From positions 1 through 64,000 of the forward strand of contig JAQENU010000001.1 in NCBI GenBank assembly GCA_027676805.1: a stretch of 64,000 bases of DNA. Reading direction: 5' to 3'. Position numbers and translations under genes: made by a program. Positions 8,848 to 16,574 of this stretch are shown here, piece by piece. Each line of letters opens with the position of its first letter. The stretch's first letter is position 1. The DNA comes from Coprobacillaceae bacterium UN01-12pH3A. Lineage in GTDB: Bacteria > Bacillota_I > Bacilli_A > Erysipelotrichales > Coprobacillaceae. A model generated the notes under the pieces. It did not search any database. It was not told the origin of the DNA and saw only the letters and a program-made list of their open reading frames with translations.

Positions 8848-10146
8848 ATGCGAATGGTCGATTTAATCAATAAAAAAAGATTAGGTGAAAAGCTAACCAA
8901 AGCGGAAATCGATTTTATCATAAAAGGCTATTGTGATGAATCTATTCCTGATTATCAAATGAGTGCCTTTTTAATGGCGGTATGCTTTCAAGGTTTAGAT
9001 GAGGAAGAATTGTATTATCTTACTGAGGCTATGATTCATAGCGGGGAAATCATTGATTTAAGCAACATCAGCGGAATCAAGGTGGATAAGCACTCTACCG
9101 GCGGAGTAGGTGATAAAACCTCTCTTGTTTTAGGACCGCTAGTGGCAAGCTGCAATGCCAAAGTCGCTAAAATGTCCGGACGTGGGTTAGGGCATACGGG
9201 CGGAACGCTTGACAAATTAGAATCTATCCCGGGATTTACAATAGAAGTCAGCATTGAAGATTTTCATCGGCAGGTAGAAGAAATCGGTCTGGCTATCGTT
9301 GGTCAAAATCAGGATTTAGTGGTCGCTGATAAAAAGATGTATGCCCTGCGTGATGTGACAGGAACGGTTGAATCAATCGGGTTGATCGCTTCTTCGATCA
9401 TGTCTAAAAAACTAGCCAGCGGGGCTGATACGATCTTATTAGATGTCAAATACGGCAAAGGGGCGTTCATGAAAAATGTCAGGGATGCAGAAAAATTAGC
9501 ACGCTGCATGATTAAGATCGGGGAATCCTTTCATAAAAATACGAAAGCTATGATTTCTAATATGAATGAGCCTTTAGGAAAGACCATTGGAAACAGTTTA
9601 GAAGTGATGGAAGCAATCCAATGCTTAAATGGTCAGGGACCTCAGGATTTGCTGGAACTATGCTTGAACGCCGGAAGTCATATGCTTGTTCAGGCAAGGA
9701 TTGCTGCAACGATTGAAGAAGCAAAAGAAAAATTACAGGAACAAATCAAAAACAAAGAGGCACTAAAAAAATTAAAGGAAATGGTCGCTTATCAGCATGG
9801 GGATACAAGCTATATTGACAATCCGCAAAAATTTCCGCTGGCACCCTATAAGATTGCTGTGGCTAGTCCTAAAAGTGGGTATATTCAAGAAATGGATTCT
9901 CTTATTTTAGGAGAAGTCTGTATGATGCTTGGCGGCGGACGAAAAACAAAAGCAGATACGATAGACCATGGAGTGGGGTTAGTGTTGAATAAAAAAACAG
10001 GTGATGCTGTAGAACTTGGTGAACCATTGCTTTATATGTATTCAAATCATAAAGACATTTTAGAATTAGAGGATATGGTAATAAAGAGTTATGTGATCTC
10101 TTCTAAAAAAACAGAAAGACCAATATTGATTGAGCAGGTGATTTAA
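8848..10146 (+). CDS. pdp: Pyrimidine-nucleoside phosphorylase
   Basis: It phosphorolyses uridine, thymidine or deoxyuridine to base plus pentose 1-phosphate in the cytoplasm. The family signature KVDKHSTGGVGDKTSL and the following MSGRGLGHTGGTLDKLES lie at about residues 81-125. All three domains are present over 432 residues, the typical length of the Gram-positive Pdp/DeoA family. The ATG follows GAAAGGGG. With deoB elsewhere in the window it would supply deoxyribose or ribose phosphate for catabolism. Thymidine-only specificity (DeoA) cannot be excluded. Confidence 0.95.
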   Translation: MRMVDLINKKRLGEKLTKAEIDFIIKGYCDESIPDYQMSAFLMAVCFQGLDEEELYYLTEAMIHSGEIIDLSNISGIKVDKHSTGGVGDKTSLVLGPLVASCNAKVAKMSGRGLGHTGGTLDKLESIPGFTIEVSIEDFHRQVEEIGLAIVGQNQDLVVADKKMYALRDVTGTVESIGLIASSIMSKKLASGADTILLDVKYGKGAFMKNVRDAEKLARCMIKIGESFHKNTKAMISNMNEPLGKTIGNSLEVMEAIQCLNGQGPQDLLELCLNAGSHMLVQARIAATIEEAKEKLQEQIKNKEALKKLKEMVAYQHGDTSYIDNPQKFPLAPYKIAVASPKSGYIQEMDSLILGEVCMMLGGGRKTKADTIDHGVGLVLNKKTGDAVELGEPLLYMYSNHKDILELEDMVIKSYVISSKKTERPILIEQVI

Positions 10147-10659
10147 TTGACGCTTTATGATGTAATTGACTTATTTTTATATGCTGCGATGATCTTTGAT
10201 CTGGGTTGGAAAACTTTTAAGATGAATCGTATCAAAAAGAAAATGCCAAAGTGGAAACGTTATTACTCTTTTTCTAACACTAAAAAAATACTGTATATTG
10301 CCATTGTTACCGCCAATGTGGTGTATGTGGCTTATCGCCTTTACTGCATTATAGCTTTGAACATCTATACATTTAATGCGGCAGCGGTTGTATTGCCTGT
10401 TGCACTTTATTATGTGATTTTGGATTATACAATCGGAGGGATCTATTTTAACCAAAAATCGGTTTACTATAAACAGAATCTCATTCATTTCGGAGAAATT
10501 ATTCGCTCGTTCAGAGATCGTGAAGCGGGTTATTATGAATATACCATTACTTTTAAAGAAAAAGACAGCGGAGAAAGAGAGCTAAGTATTCGTGTTAAAG
10601 ATGAAGAACAGGCTTATCCTTTATTAATGAGTATTCCCTTTGAAGAGTTAGATCGTTAA
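10147..10659 (+). CDS. Small membrane protein with C-terminal beta-rich (PH-like) domain, unknown function
   Basis: I do not recognise this 170-residue protein. Two hydrophobic helices at about residues 52-72 and 76-100 follow a basic N-terminal segment. The C-terminal 65 residues alternate hydrophobic and charged positions like a small beta-barrel of PH type (a FNQKSVYYKQNLIHFGEI stretch, then a KDSGERELSIRV stretch). It starts at a TTG immediately after the Pdp stop; the AGGTGA at the end of pdp provides a ribosome site. It is probably co-transcribed with pdp. It has the same architecture as the protein at 15,470. Confidence 0.6.
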   Translation: MTLYDVIDLFLYAAMIFDLGWKTFKMNRIKKKMPKWKRYYSFSNTKKILYIAIVTANVVYVAYRLYCIIALNIYTFNAAAVVLPVALYYVILDYTIGGIYFNQKSVYYKQNLIHFGEIIRSFRDREAGYYEYTITFKEKDSGERELSIRVKDEEQAYPLLMSIPFEELDR

Positions 10660-10684
10660 ACAGTCTCAGGACTGTTTTTCTTTT
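10659..10684 (+). terminator. Rho-independent terminator after the pdp operon
   Basis: Stem AACAGTC / GACTGTT with a 4-base loop overlaps the stop codon of the upstream gene and is followed by a T-rich run. Confidence 0.85.
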
Positions 10685-10714
10685 ATGTAAAATCATAAAA
10701 TTTATAAAAAGTTA

Positions 10715-10723
10715 TGCTATAAT
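10715..10723 (+). promoter_or_regulatory. Extended -10 promoter element (TGCTATAAT) for pepD
   Basis: A perfect TATAAT with upstream TGC lies 26 bases before the pepD ATG, with no clear -35. Confidence 0.65.
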
Positions 10724-10748
10724 GTCATCAGACAAGGGAGGTCATAAG

Positions 10749-12185
10749 ATGAATGTGTTAGATCATAATCAACCTATTTTAAAATATTTTGAGGAAATCA
10801 GCCGAATTCCTCATGGTTCTTATCATGAACAGCAGTTAAGTGATTATTTAGTTCAGTTTGCTTTAAAACATCAGCTTGAATATAAGCAGGATGATATGGG
10901 GAATGTCATCATGTATAAGTCAGGAACACAAGGCTATGAAGATCATCCGGCAGTGATGCTGCAGGGGCATATCGATATGGTCTGTGAGAAAAACAACGAT
11001 TGTGAGCATGATTTTGATCACGATCCTTTACAGCTCTATGTAGAAGATGGCTGGCTGAAAGCGAAGGGAACAACTTTAGGTGCTGATGATGGCTATGCAG
11101 TCAGCTATATGCTGGCAGTATTAGAAAGTCAAACAATCGTGCATCCGCCTTTAGTGTGTGTGTTTACGGTTCAAGAAGAAGTGGGACTGTTTGGCGCGAG
11201 TCATTTAAAAGCAGAGGATTTGCCGGTTAAACGTATGATTGGAATGGATACCGGCGGGGAAGTCGTCACTTGTGTATCTTCATCAGGCGGACGCCGTACG
11301 ATTGTCACCAAACCATTAAATAAAGTTGCTAATACCTTTAATACATTTGAATTAGCAGTAGGTGGACTTTTAGGCGGTCATTCAGGTGGGAATATTAATA
11401 AAGAACGTGGAAATGCAAATAAATTAGCGTTCAGAATGCTGCAAAATCTAAATGAACAGTTTCCTATTGGCTTAGTTGATGTAGCAGGCGGATTGAAAGA
11501 GAATGCAATTCCTCGTGAATGTGTAGTGACATTTACTTGTGATACATCAATTAAGATGATGGATAAAGTTTTCAAAGAAATCGAAAAACAAATTAAAACG
11601 GAACTGGAATTCAGTGATCCCGAATTTCATTTTACTTTAAAACAGCTTTCCCAAACAGTAGAGTATTGCTTTGATGAGAAAAGTTCAAAAGAAGCGATAG
11701 CTTTAGTGTATTTGCTTCCTAACGGATTCAAAGCAAAAAGCATGGTTATCGAAGGATTAACAACGGTTTCTTTGAATCTAGGTGTTTTAGCTATTGAAGA
11801 AGAGGCTTTGAAATGTTATTTTTCGATTCGCAGTCCGATAAAGAGTGCTAAAGAAGAGCTCTCTCATGAAATTGAGGTGTTATCGGCTTTATTAGGCGCA
11901 CAAGTAGAAAACATGGCAGACTATCCGGGATGGAATTATGAAGAAAAATCTGAAATGCGTACGATCTTCAAGGGAGTTGTCAAAGAAGAATTAAATGCGG
12001 AAATGGTAACGTTAGCCAGCCATGGCGGTCTGGAAACAGGTATATTAAAAGGATTGATTCCAGAGCTTGATATCGTGACGATGGGACCGCACTGTGAAGG
12101 AGCGCATACTCCTGACGAAAAAATGAATATAGCGTCATTTGAAAAAATGTTTGAAGTTTTAAAAGCGCTATTAAAGAAATTATAG
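10749..12185 (+). CDS. pepD: Aminoacyl-histidine dipeptidase (M20 metallopeptidase)
   Basis: A cytoplasmic zinc dipeptidase of 478 residues that cleaves short peptides such as Xaa-His. Metal-binding landmarks are LQGHIDMVCEK (first His-Asp pair, near residue 76), TTLGADDGYAV (bridging Asp), VQEEVGLFGA (catalytic Glu pair) and DTGGE. The lid domain with GGHSGG-type sequence at about 205-215 is typical of the PepD/M20C group. The true ATG at 10749 follows GGGAGG; an in-frame ATG at 10722 lies within the -10 region and before the ribosome site. The next gene starts 9 bases downstream. Confidence 0.93.
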   Translation: MNVLDHNQPILKYFEEISRIPHGSYHEQQLSDYLVQFALKHQLEYKQDDMGNVIMYKSGTQGYEDHPAVMLQGHIDMVCEKNNDCEHDFDHDPLQLYVEDGWLKAKGTTLGADDGYAVSYMLAVLESQTIVHPPLVCVFTVQEEVGLFGASHLKAEDLPVKRMIGMDTGGEVVTCVSSSGGRRTIVTKPLNKVANTFNTFELAVGGLLGGHSGGNINKERGNANKLAFRMLQNLNEQFPIGLVDVAGGLKENAIPRECVVTFTCDTSIKMMDKVFKEIEKQIKTELEFSDPEFHFTLKQLSQTVEYCFDEKSSKEAIALVYLLPNGFKAKSMVIEGLTTVSLNLGVLAIEEEALKCYFSIRSPIKSAKEELSHEIEVLSALLGAQVENMADYPGWNYEEKSEMRTIFKGVVKEELNAEMVTLASHGGLETGILKGLIPELDIVTMGPHCEGAHTPDEKMNIASFEKMFEVLKALLKKL

Positions 12186-12194
12186 GAGGAATGT

Positions 12195-13007
12195 ATGTAT
12201 TATCAAAAACTGAGTATACCTGTAGATCAACATTACGTTGATGTCTTATATTACAAAGCGAAAAGTGCAAATCGCCCGATAATCTTTGAAATGCATGGCG
12301 GGGGCTTCATGTTTGGCAGTGCCACCAGTGATGCCATCATGTGTCATCGTCTGCGCAATGAATTAGATGTCAATGTTGCTTCTATTGAGTATACATTGAC
12401 CACAAAAGCCCCTTATCCAACTCAGCTAAATGAAGTTTATGAAACGATGCTTCACTTTTACCAGCATGCCGATGAATATCAGATCAATCCGGATAAAATG
12501 ATAACATTAGGTCATAGTGCCGGAGCCAATTTGGCCACGACAGTATGTATGAAAGCCAATGAAACCCAAGCGTTTAAGGTATGTCTGCAAGTTATGGATT
12601 ATCCTTATTTGGATTTAGTAAGTGATTCTTATGAAAAAGAACAGTTATCCGGATCAATCGGACCTAAGTTTATGGAAATGTTTAAGGAAAGGTATGCCGG
12701 GGATCAAGACCCATCATCTCCGTTCATTTCTCCAATTAAGGCAAGTGATGAACAATTGCAGCAGCTGCCGCCGGCAGTGATCGTGCTTGCTGAATATGAC
12801 GGACTCAAACACGAAGGACTGGCATATGCGAATCAGCTGATTAAGAACTGTGTGGAAACACATGTGAAAACAGTGAAGAAAGCACCTCATGCCTTTATGG
12901 AAAAATATTTCAGTGCTTCTCGTGTCGTGAGGACCAAATACAAAGAAGAACAAGCGTTTGTTTGGATTAAAGGACATTTACAGTATTATATGAATCGAGA
13001 ATTTTAA
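12195..13007 (+). CDS. Alpha/beta-fold hydrolase, hormone-sensitive-lipase (esterase) type
   Basis: A 270-residue cytoplasmic hydrolase. The oxyanion-hole motif HGGG is at residues 34-37 and the nucleophile elbow GHSAG puts Ser108 in the catalytic position. EYDGLKHEG (acid) and APHAF (histidine) complete the triad in the fold_3 order. The family hydrolyses short-chain esters; the natural substrate is unknown. It starts 9 bases after pepD behind TAGGAGGAA and is probably in its operon. It ends at a shared terminator facing the next, convergent gene. Confidence 0.85.
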   Translation: MYYQKLSIPVDQHYVDVLYYKAKSANRPIIFEMHGGGFMFGSATSDAIMCHRLRNELDVNVASIEYTLTTKAPYPTQLNEVYETMLHFYQHADEYQINPDKMITLGHSAGANLATTVCMKANETQAFKVCLQVMDYPYLDLVSDSYEKEQLSGSIGPKFMEMFKERYAGDQDPSSPFISPIKASDEQLQQLPPAVIVLAEYDGLKHEGLAYANQLIKNCVETHVKTVKKAPHAFMEKYFSASRVVRTKYKEEQAFVWIKGHLQYYMNREF

Positions 13008-13030
13008 AAAGGGCGTTTTGCCCTTTTTAA
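13004..13030. terminator. Bidirectional terminator between convergent genes
   Basis: The stem AAAAAGGGC / GCCCTTTTT with a 5-base loop has an A run on one side and a T run on the other, so it can stop both the hydrolase transcript and the minus-strand CmpB-like transcript. Confidence 0.85.
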
Positions 13031-13503
13031 TGTTGAAAATGATGATTGTAGAACTGATATAAAACATACATGACATAGACAAAAGCTGCAACATTTAATA
13101 AGGTAGGATGAAAGATGCTTAAACACTGGGTAATAAACGGATCGATAATATTGACTAATAATATCCCTAAAATACCCCAGATTAAAGAATAGAACATACA
13201 GATGCGACTTGAAAAACGCTGCTTAAAAACAGTATAATCCCAGATTTGGATTTGAGCATCATATTGTAAAAAGAAATGTGTTAAATATTCAATGAATGTA
13301 CAAGCAATCATGGAATAAAAAAATAAATCAAAATTATTATGAGCAAAAGGAGCAATTCCTAAGATGATGATCGCACCAAAACCATAAAGAGGAATAAACG
13401 GGCCTTTCAGCAAACCGGAAAAGTAGATTTCTTTTTTATAAATGGATACATAGATGGATTCCATCCAGAAACCAAGAAATGTATAAATAGCAAATTTTAC
13501 CAT
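13027..13503 (-). CDS. Putative ABC-transporter type IV (CmpB family) membrane protein
   Basis: A 158-residue integral membrane protein with four to five helices. The N-terminal pattern (YTFLGFWMESIYVSI, then a basic turn, then FSGLLKGPFIPLYGFGA) matches the CmpB family (PF06541) as I know it: FxGxxxE, GxLxGPxxPxYGxG. Function in this family is not established despite the transporter name. It stands alone on the minus strand with an AGGAGG ribosome site, facing away from the mupG-like gene. Confidence 0.75.
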   Translation of the reverse strand: MVKFAIYTFLGFWMESIYVSIYKKEIYFSGLLKGPFIPLYGFGAIIILGIAPFAHNNFDLFFYSMIACTFIEYLTHFFLQYDAQIQIWDYTVFKQRFSSRICMFYSLIWGILGILLVNIIDPFITQCLSIFHPTLLNVAAFVYVMYVLYQFYNHHFQH

Positions 13504-13558
13504 AACGACCTCCTATAATTATTTTTATGAAATTTCCTGTTTTTTATGCGTAAAATAA

Positions 13559-13567
13559 TGCTATAAT
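13559..13567 (+). promoter_or_regulatory. Extended -10 promoter element (TGCTATAAT) for mupG
   Basis: A perfect extended -10 lies 21 bases before the ATG, followed by GCGGAGG as ribosome site. Confidence 0.65.
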
Positions 13568-13588
13568 GAGAGCGGAGGTATATATATT

Positions 13589-14686
13589 ATGGGACTATTA
13601 GGAATTTCAATTTATCCTGAACATTCGACTTTGGAAAAGGATAAGGCGTATTTAGAACTAGCGGCAAAATACGGATTTAAACGTGTGTTTACTTGCCTGC
13701 TGTCTGTAGATAAGCCAAAAGAAGAAGTGAAAAACGAGTTTAAAGAATTGATTGGATGTGCAAACGATTTGGGAATGGAGGTCATCGTCGATGTTGCGCC
13801 TAGCGTATTTAATAAGTTAGACATTACTTATGATGATTTATCTTTCTTTAAAGAAATCGGAGCTGCCGGCTTCCGTTTAGACGAAGGCTTCAACGGAGCT
13901 GTAGAAGCACGTATGACGTATAATCCGGAAGGGCTGAAAATCGAGCTGAATGCCGGAGATACAACTTACTACATCGATCAAATCATGGCGAATCTGCCAG
14001 ATGTTTCTAAATTGATCTCTTGTCATAATTTCTATCCGCAAAGATATACGGGAGTGGGAGAAGCACGTTTAAGAGAATCAAGTATGAAAATGAAAAAATA
14101 CGGAATTAAAGTGGCAGCTTTCGTTTCTAGCCAAGCCGAAAACACATACGGACCTTGGGATGTTTATGAAGGATTATGTACATTAGAAGCACATCGTGAT
14201 TTACCGATCGATGCGCAGGCAAGACATTTATTTGCTACAGGATACATTGACGATGTAATTATTGCCAATGCTTATGCAACGGAAGAAGAATTAAAATCAT
14301 TAAGTGAAATTGATCAAAAGAAATTGACTTTAGGTATTGTTTTAAACGAAGGATTATGTGATACTGAAAAAACAATTATTTTTGATTACCCTAATAATGT
14401 TAGAGGAGATATGTCAGAATACATGGCACGTTCAACAATGCCGCGTGTTGTTTACAAAGATGAATCGATTAAGCCTCATCATAACACAACCGATTTGAAA
14501 CGTGGAGATGTCGTTATTTTAAATGATCTTTACGGTCATTATAAAGGTGAACTGCATATTATTCTGCAAGACATGCCGGCCGATGAAAGAAAGAATATTG
14601 TGGGACATATTCCGGAATATGAAATGTGCATGATGCAGTTTGTTCAACCAAGAGTTAAGTTTAAATTTAAAGAAGTAAAAGAATAA
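13589..14686 (+). CDS. mupG: MupG-type TIM-barrel protein (DUF871), 6-phospho-N-acetylmuramidase family
   Basis: A 365-residue cytoplasmic protein with the DUF871 layout: an N-terminal TIM barrel opening GLLGISIYPEHS, with FRLDEGFNG near residue 97 and SCHNFYPQRYTG near 144, then a small C-terminal beta-barrel domain. Characterised members (Staphylococcus MupG) split MurNAc-6-phosphate from GlcNAc during cell-wall sugar recycling. No murQ, murR or PTS murP gene lies next to it, so the specific activity is inferred from the family only. Strong ribosome site and single-gene transcript. Confidence 0.82.
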   Translation: MGLLGISIYPEHSTLEKDKAYLELAAKYGFKRVFTCLLSVDKPKEEVKNEFKELIGCANDLGMEVIVDVAPSVFNKLDITYDDLSFFKEIGAAGFRLDEGFNGAVEARMTYNPEGLKIELNAGDTTYYIDQIMANLPDVSKLISCHNFYPQRYTGVGEARLRESSMKMKKYGIKVAAFVSSQAENTYGPWDVYEGLCTLEAHRDLPIDAQARHLFATGYIDDVIIANAYATEEELKSLSEIDQKKLTLGIVLNEGLCDTEKTIIFDYPNNVRGDMSEYMARSTMPRVVYKDESIKPHHNTTDLKRGDVVILNDLYGHYKGELHIILQDMPADERKNIVGHIPEYEMCMMQFVQPRVKFKFKEVKE

Positions 14687-14707
14687 AGATTATTGCTGTA
14701 AAATTAT

Positions 14708-14766
14708 AAAAGCAGGTACACTTAAAAAGATAAGAATATCTTTAATGGTGATCTGCTTTTATTTTG
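14708..14766 (+). terminator. Long hairpin terminator after the mupG-like gene
   Basis: Outer stem AAAAGCAG / CTGCTTTT (14708-14715 with 14753-14760) encloses an inner AAAGAT / ATCTTT stem and is followed by a T-rich tract. Confidence 0.75.
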
Positions 14767-14782
14767 TTATAACTGATCTGTT

Positions 14783-15313
14783 TTAATAACTATTCCTTTT
14801 TCGCGGATGATCCAGGTGATATAAGGCTGCCAGATCATCAAAATGTTGATTGCAAAAATCGATGAACGCAGTATTAAACTTGTTAGGATTGTTCGTCAGT
14901 GACATCAGTTTGAAAGGATCTGCTATTCTTACAGGTTTATTTTTTAAATATTCCCATAATTCGAGGATGAAAGCATCAGCATGTATCTCAATATGAATTT
15001 CTAATGTATTTATATAAAGGATTAGGTCAACTAAATAATAGAAGTTAGGAAGGGGCAGGGGACTTGCACTCTTTAAGCAGCTGCACAATGAAAACTCTAT
15101 TTTGTTTAAATCTTGATAGTTAAGATTCATAAAATGTGATGTTTGATTGAGTTTAGGGTTGGGGCGAAGATAAATGCAATCCTTTTAAAAGTCAGTATAA
15201 TAACTAGGCAAATAGTTTTCTTTATGATGGGTAAAAAGACCTAACCCTACATGTTGCTTCTTATTTTTACTATTAATCAAAACAGATTCGCACATATATA
15301 TTTTTTCTTTCAT
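14783..15313 (-). pseudogene. Interrupted gene: one in-frame TAA splits a 176-codon reading frame
   Basis: On the minus strand an ATG at 15313 stands behind a strong CGGAGG ribosome site. It reads 42 codons (opening MKEKIYMCES) to a TAA at 15187-15185. The same frame then continues without interruption for 133 more codons to 14783; an internal ATG at 15130 gives a 115-residue remnant with no ribosome site. The long open stretch on both sides of one stop suggests a recent nonsense change within the run CTTTTAAAAG, or a sequencing error. I do not recognise the product. It is soluble-looking and contains aromatic-rich and asparagine-rich parts. No transmembrane segment is evident. Confidence 0.6.
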
Positions 15314-15412
15314 TTGTTTTTCCTCCGCTTCAAGGCTTATTCATTATACTATCATCTTATTTTAAATTATCGCAATACTATTATTAATATTATTTAAAAT
15401 ATTTTTATTTTG

Positions 15413-15421
15413 TGCTATAAT
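15413..15421 (+). promoter_or_regulatory. Extended -10 promoter element (TGCTATAAT)
   Basis: The same 9-mer as upstream of pepD and mupG, 48 bases before the ATG of the small membrane protein. Confidence 0.6.
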
Positions 15422-15469
15422 GATTATAGAAAGATAAATAAAGGTCTTTAAAAAATAGGAGGGGTCGTT

Positions 15470-15874
15470 ATGGTAAATTATCTAGCGGGCTGTTGGCAAT
15501 GGATTTTGTTTATTGGTATTGTGGTGACAGTGGTACTCTGTATTGTTAATGAACGTCGTGTTCAACGATTATATCCTAATCTACAAGAAGAACTAAAGAA
15601 AAGTACATATCAATTAATGAATGTACGTTTAACAGACCATTATTTAGTTGTTGGGGACTTGCGTAAAAAAGTAATTCCTTATGAAGATATTGATTCATGT
15701 GAAGAAGTGGTCGGCGATCTGTTTTTCAGCAGTGCGGGGAAAGCAATCTTACTGCATTTGAAAAATGGAAAAACGGTTCAGATAGCTAAAATCACAAGAC
15801 ATTACTATAAAGAAGAGTATCCGGAGCTTCAAAATAGAATCAAACGTCATATGCACATTCCAGCAAATGTTTGA
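15470..15874 (+). CDS. Small membrane-anchored protein, unknown function
   Basis: An unrecognised 134-residue protein. One hydrophobic helix at residues about 9-26 is followed by a basic juxtamembrane segment, then about 85 residues of alternating beta-strand pattern that resembles a PH-like domain (VRLTDHYLVVGDLRKKVIPY; a GKAILLHLKNGKTVQIAK stretch). The predicted arrangement is a single anchor with a cytoplasmic C-terminal domain. AGGAGGGG gives a strong ribosome site. It is monocistronic between a promoter and a terminator. Confidence 0.65.
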   Translation: MVNYLAGCWQWILFIGIVVTVVLCIVNERRVQRLYPNLQEELKKSTYQLMNVRLTDHYLVVGDLRKKVIPYEDIDSCEEVVGDLFFSSAGKAILLHLKNGKTVQIAKITRHYYKEEYPELQNRIKRHMHIPANV

Positions 15875-15889
15875 CCCTTTATTTATCCG

Positions 15890-15926
15890 AAAAAAGCGGC
15901 TTGGCTATTAAACCAAGTCGTTTTTA
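15890..15926. terminator. Bidirectional terminator
   Basis: AAAAAGCGGCTTGG pairs with CCAAGTCGTTTTT around an 8-base loop. It lies between the small membrane protein gene and yggS, which converge. Confidence 0.85.
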
Positions 15927-16565
15927 TTTGAAGAGAAGACTGCCGATACGAACGATTGTGCTGCCTTCTTCCAAAGCAATTTGATAGTCATTAGACATCC
16001 CCATCGATAATTCGACGATCTCCGGATGGCTTTTTTGTATTAATATTTGAAGTTCTTTTAACGAACGAAAGACAGGACGTGTCGCTTCGGGAGCTGTATG
16101 AGGTGCCATCGTCATAAGACCGATCGGATGAACATGGGGGAGATTATTTTTAATATAAGAAACAACATCTTCAATCTCTTGTGAGTGAAAGCCATGTTTT
16201 GTTTCCTCATGAGAAATATTGACCTGCAAAAGAACATCCATTGTTTTATTAAATTTACCCGCCTGTTTATTTATTTCGTCTAATAAACGAAGGGTATCTA
16301 CTGAATGAATCAGTTCCACTTTATCGATAATGTATTTTACTTTATTTGGCTGTAAAGTACCGATAAAATGCCAGTGAATCGGTAAATCTTGCAAAGCCTC
16401 CTGTTTGCTTAAAAAATCCTGCACCTTATTTTCACCAAAGCAATGGACTTTTGCTGCATATAATTCACGCAAATCTGAAATATCTGCATATTTTGTGGCA
16501 GCTACCAATGTCTGTTGGTTAAGCTGTGATTGGATCTGTTTAATTGCGTTTATATTGACTGTCAT
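15924..16565 (-). CDS. yggS: YggS/PLPBP family pyridoxal-phosphate homeostasis protein
   Basis: A 213-residue single-domain TIM-barrel protein that binds pyridoxal 5'-phosphate and buffers vitamin B6; no catalytic reaction is firmly assigned to the family. The Schiff-base lysine is K25 in VAATKY. Further family marks are GENKVQD, HFIGTLQPNK, HSVDT and the C-terminal SMGMSNDY with the phosphate-binding loop. It is the last gene of the ABC-exporter transcript, 9 bases after it. In Bacillus the homologue sits near division genes, so this context is different. Confidence 0.93.
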   Translation of the reverse strand: MTVNINAIKQIQSQLNQQTLVAATKYADISDLRELYAAKVHCFGENKVQDFLSKQEALQDLPIHWHFIGTLQPNKVKYIIDKVELIHSVDTLRLLDEINKQAGKFNKTMDVLLQVNISHEETKHGFHSQEIEDVVSYIKNNLPHVHPIGLMTMAPHTAPEATRPVFRSLKELQILIQKSHPEIVELSMGMSNDYQIALEEGSTIVRIGSLLFK

Positions 16566-16574
16566 ATGCTCCTC

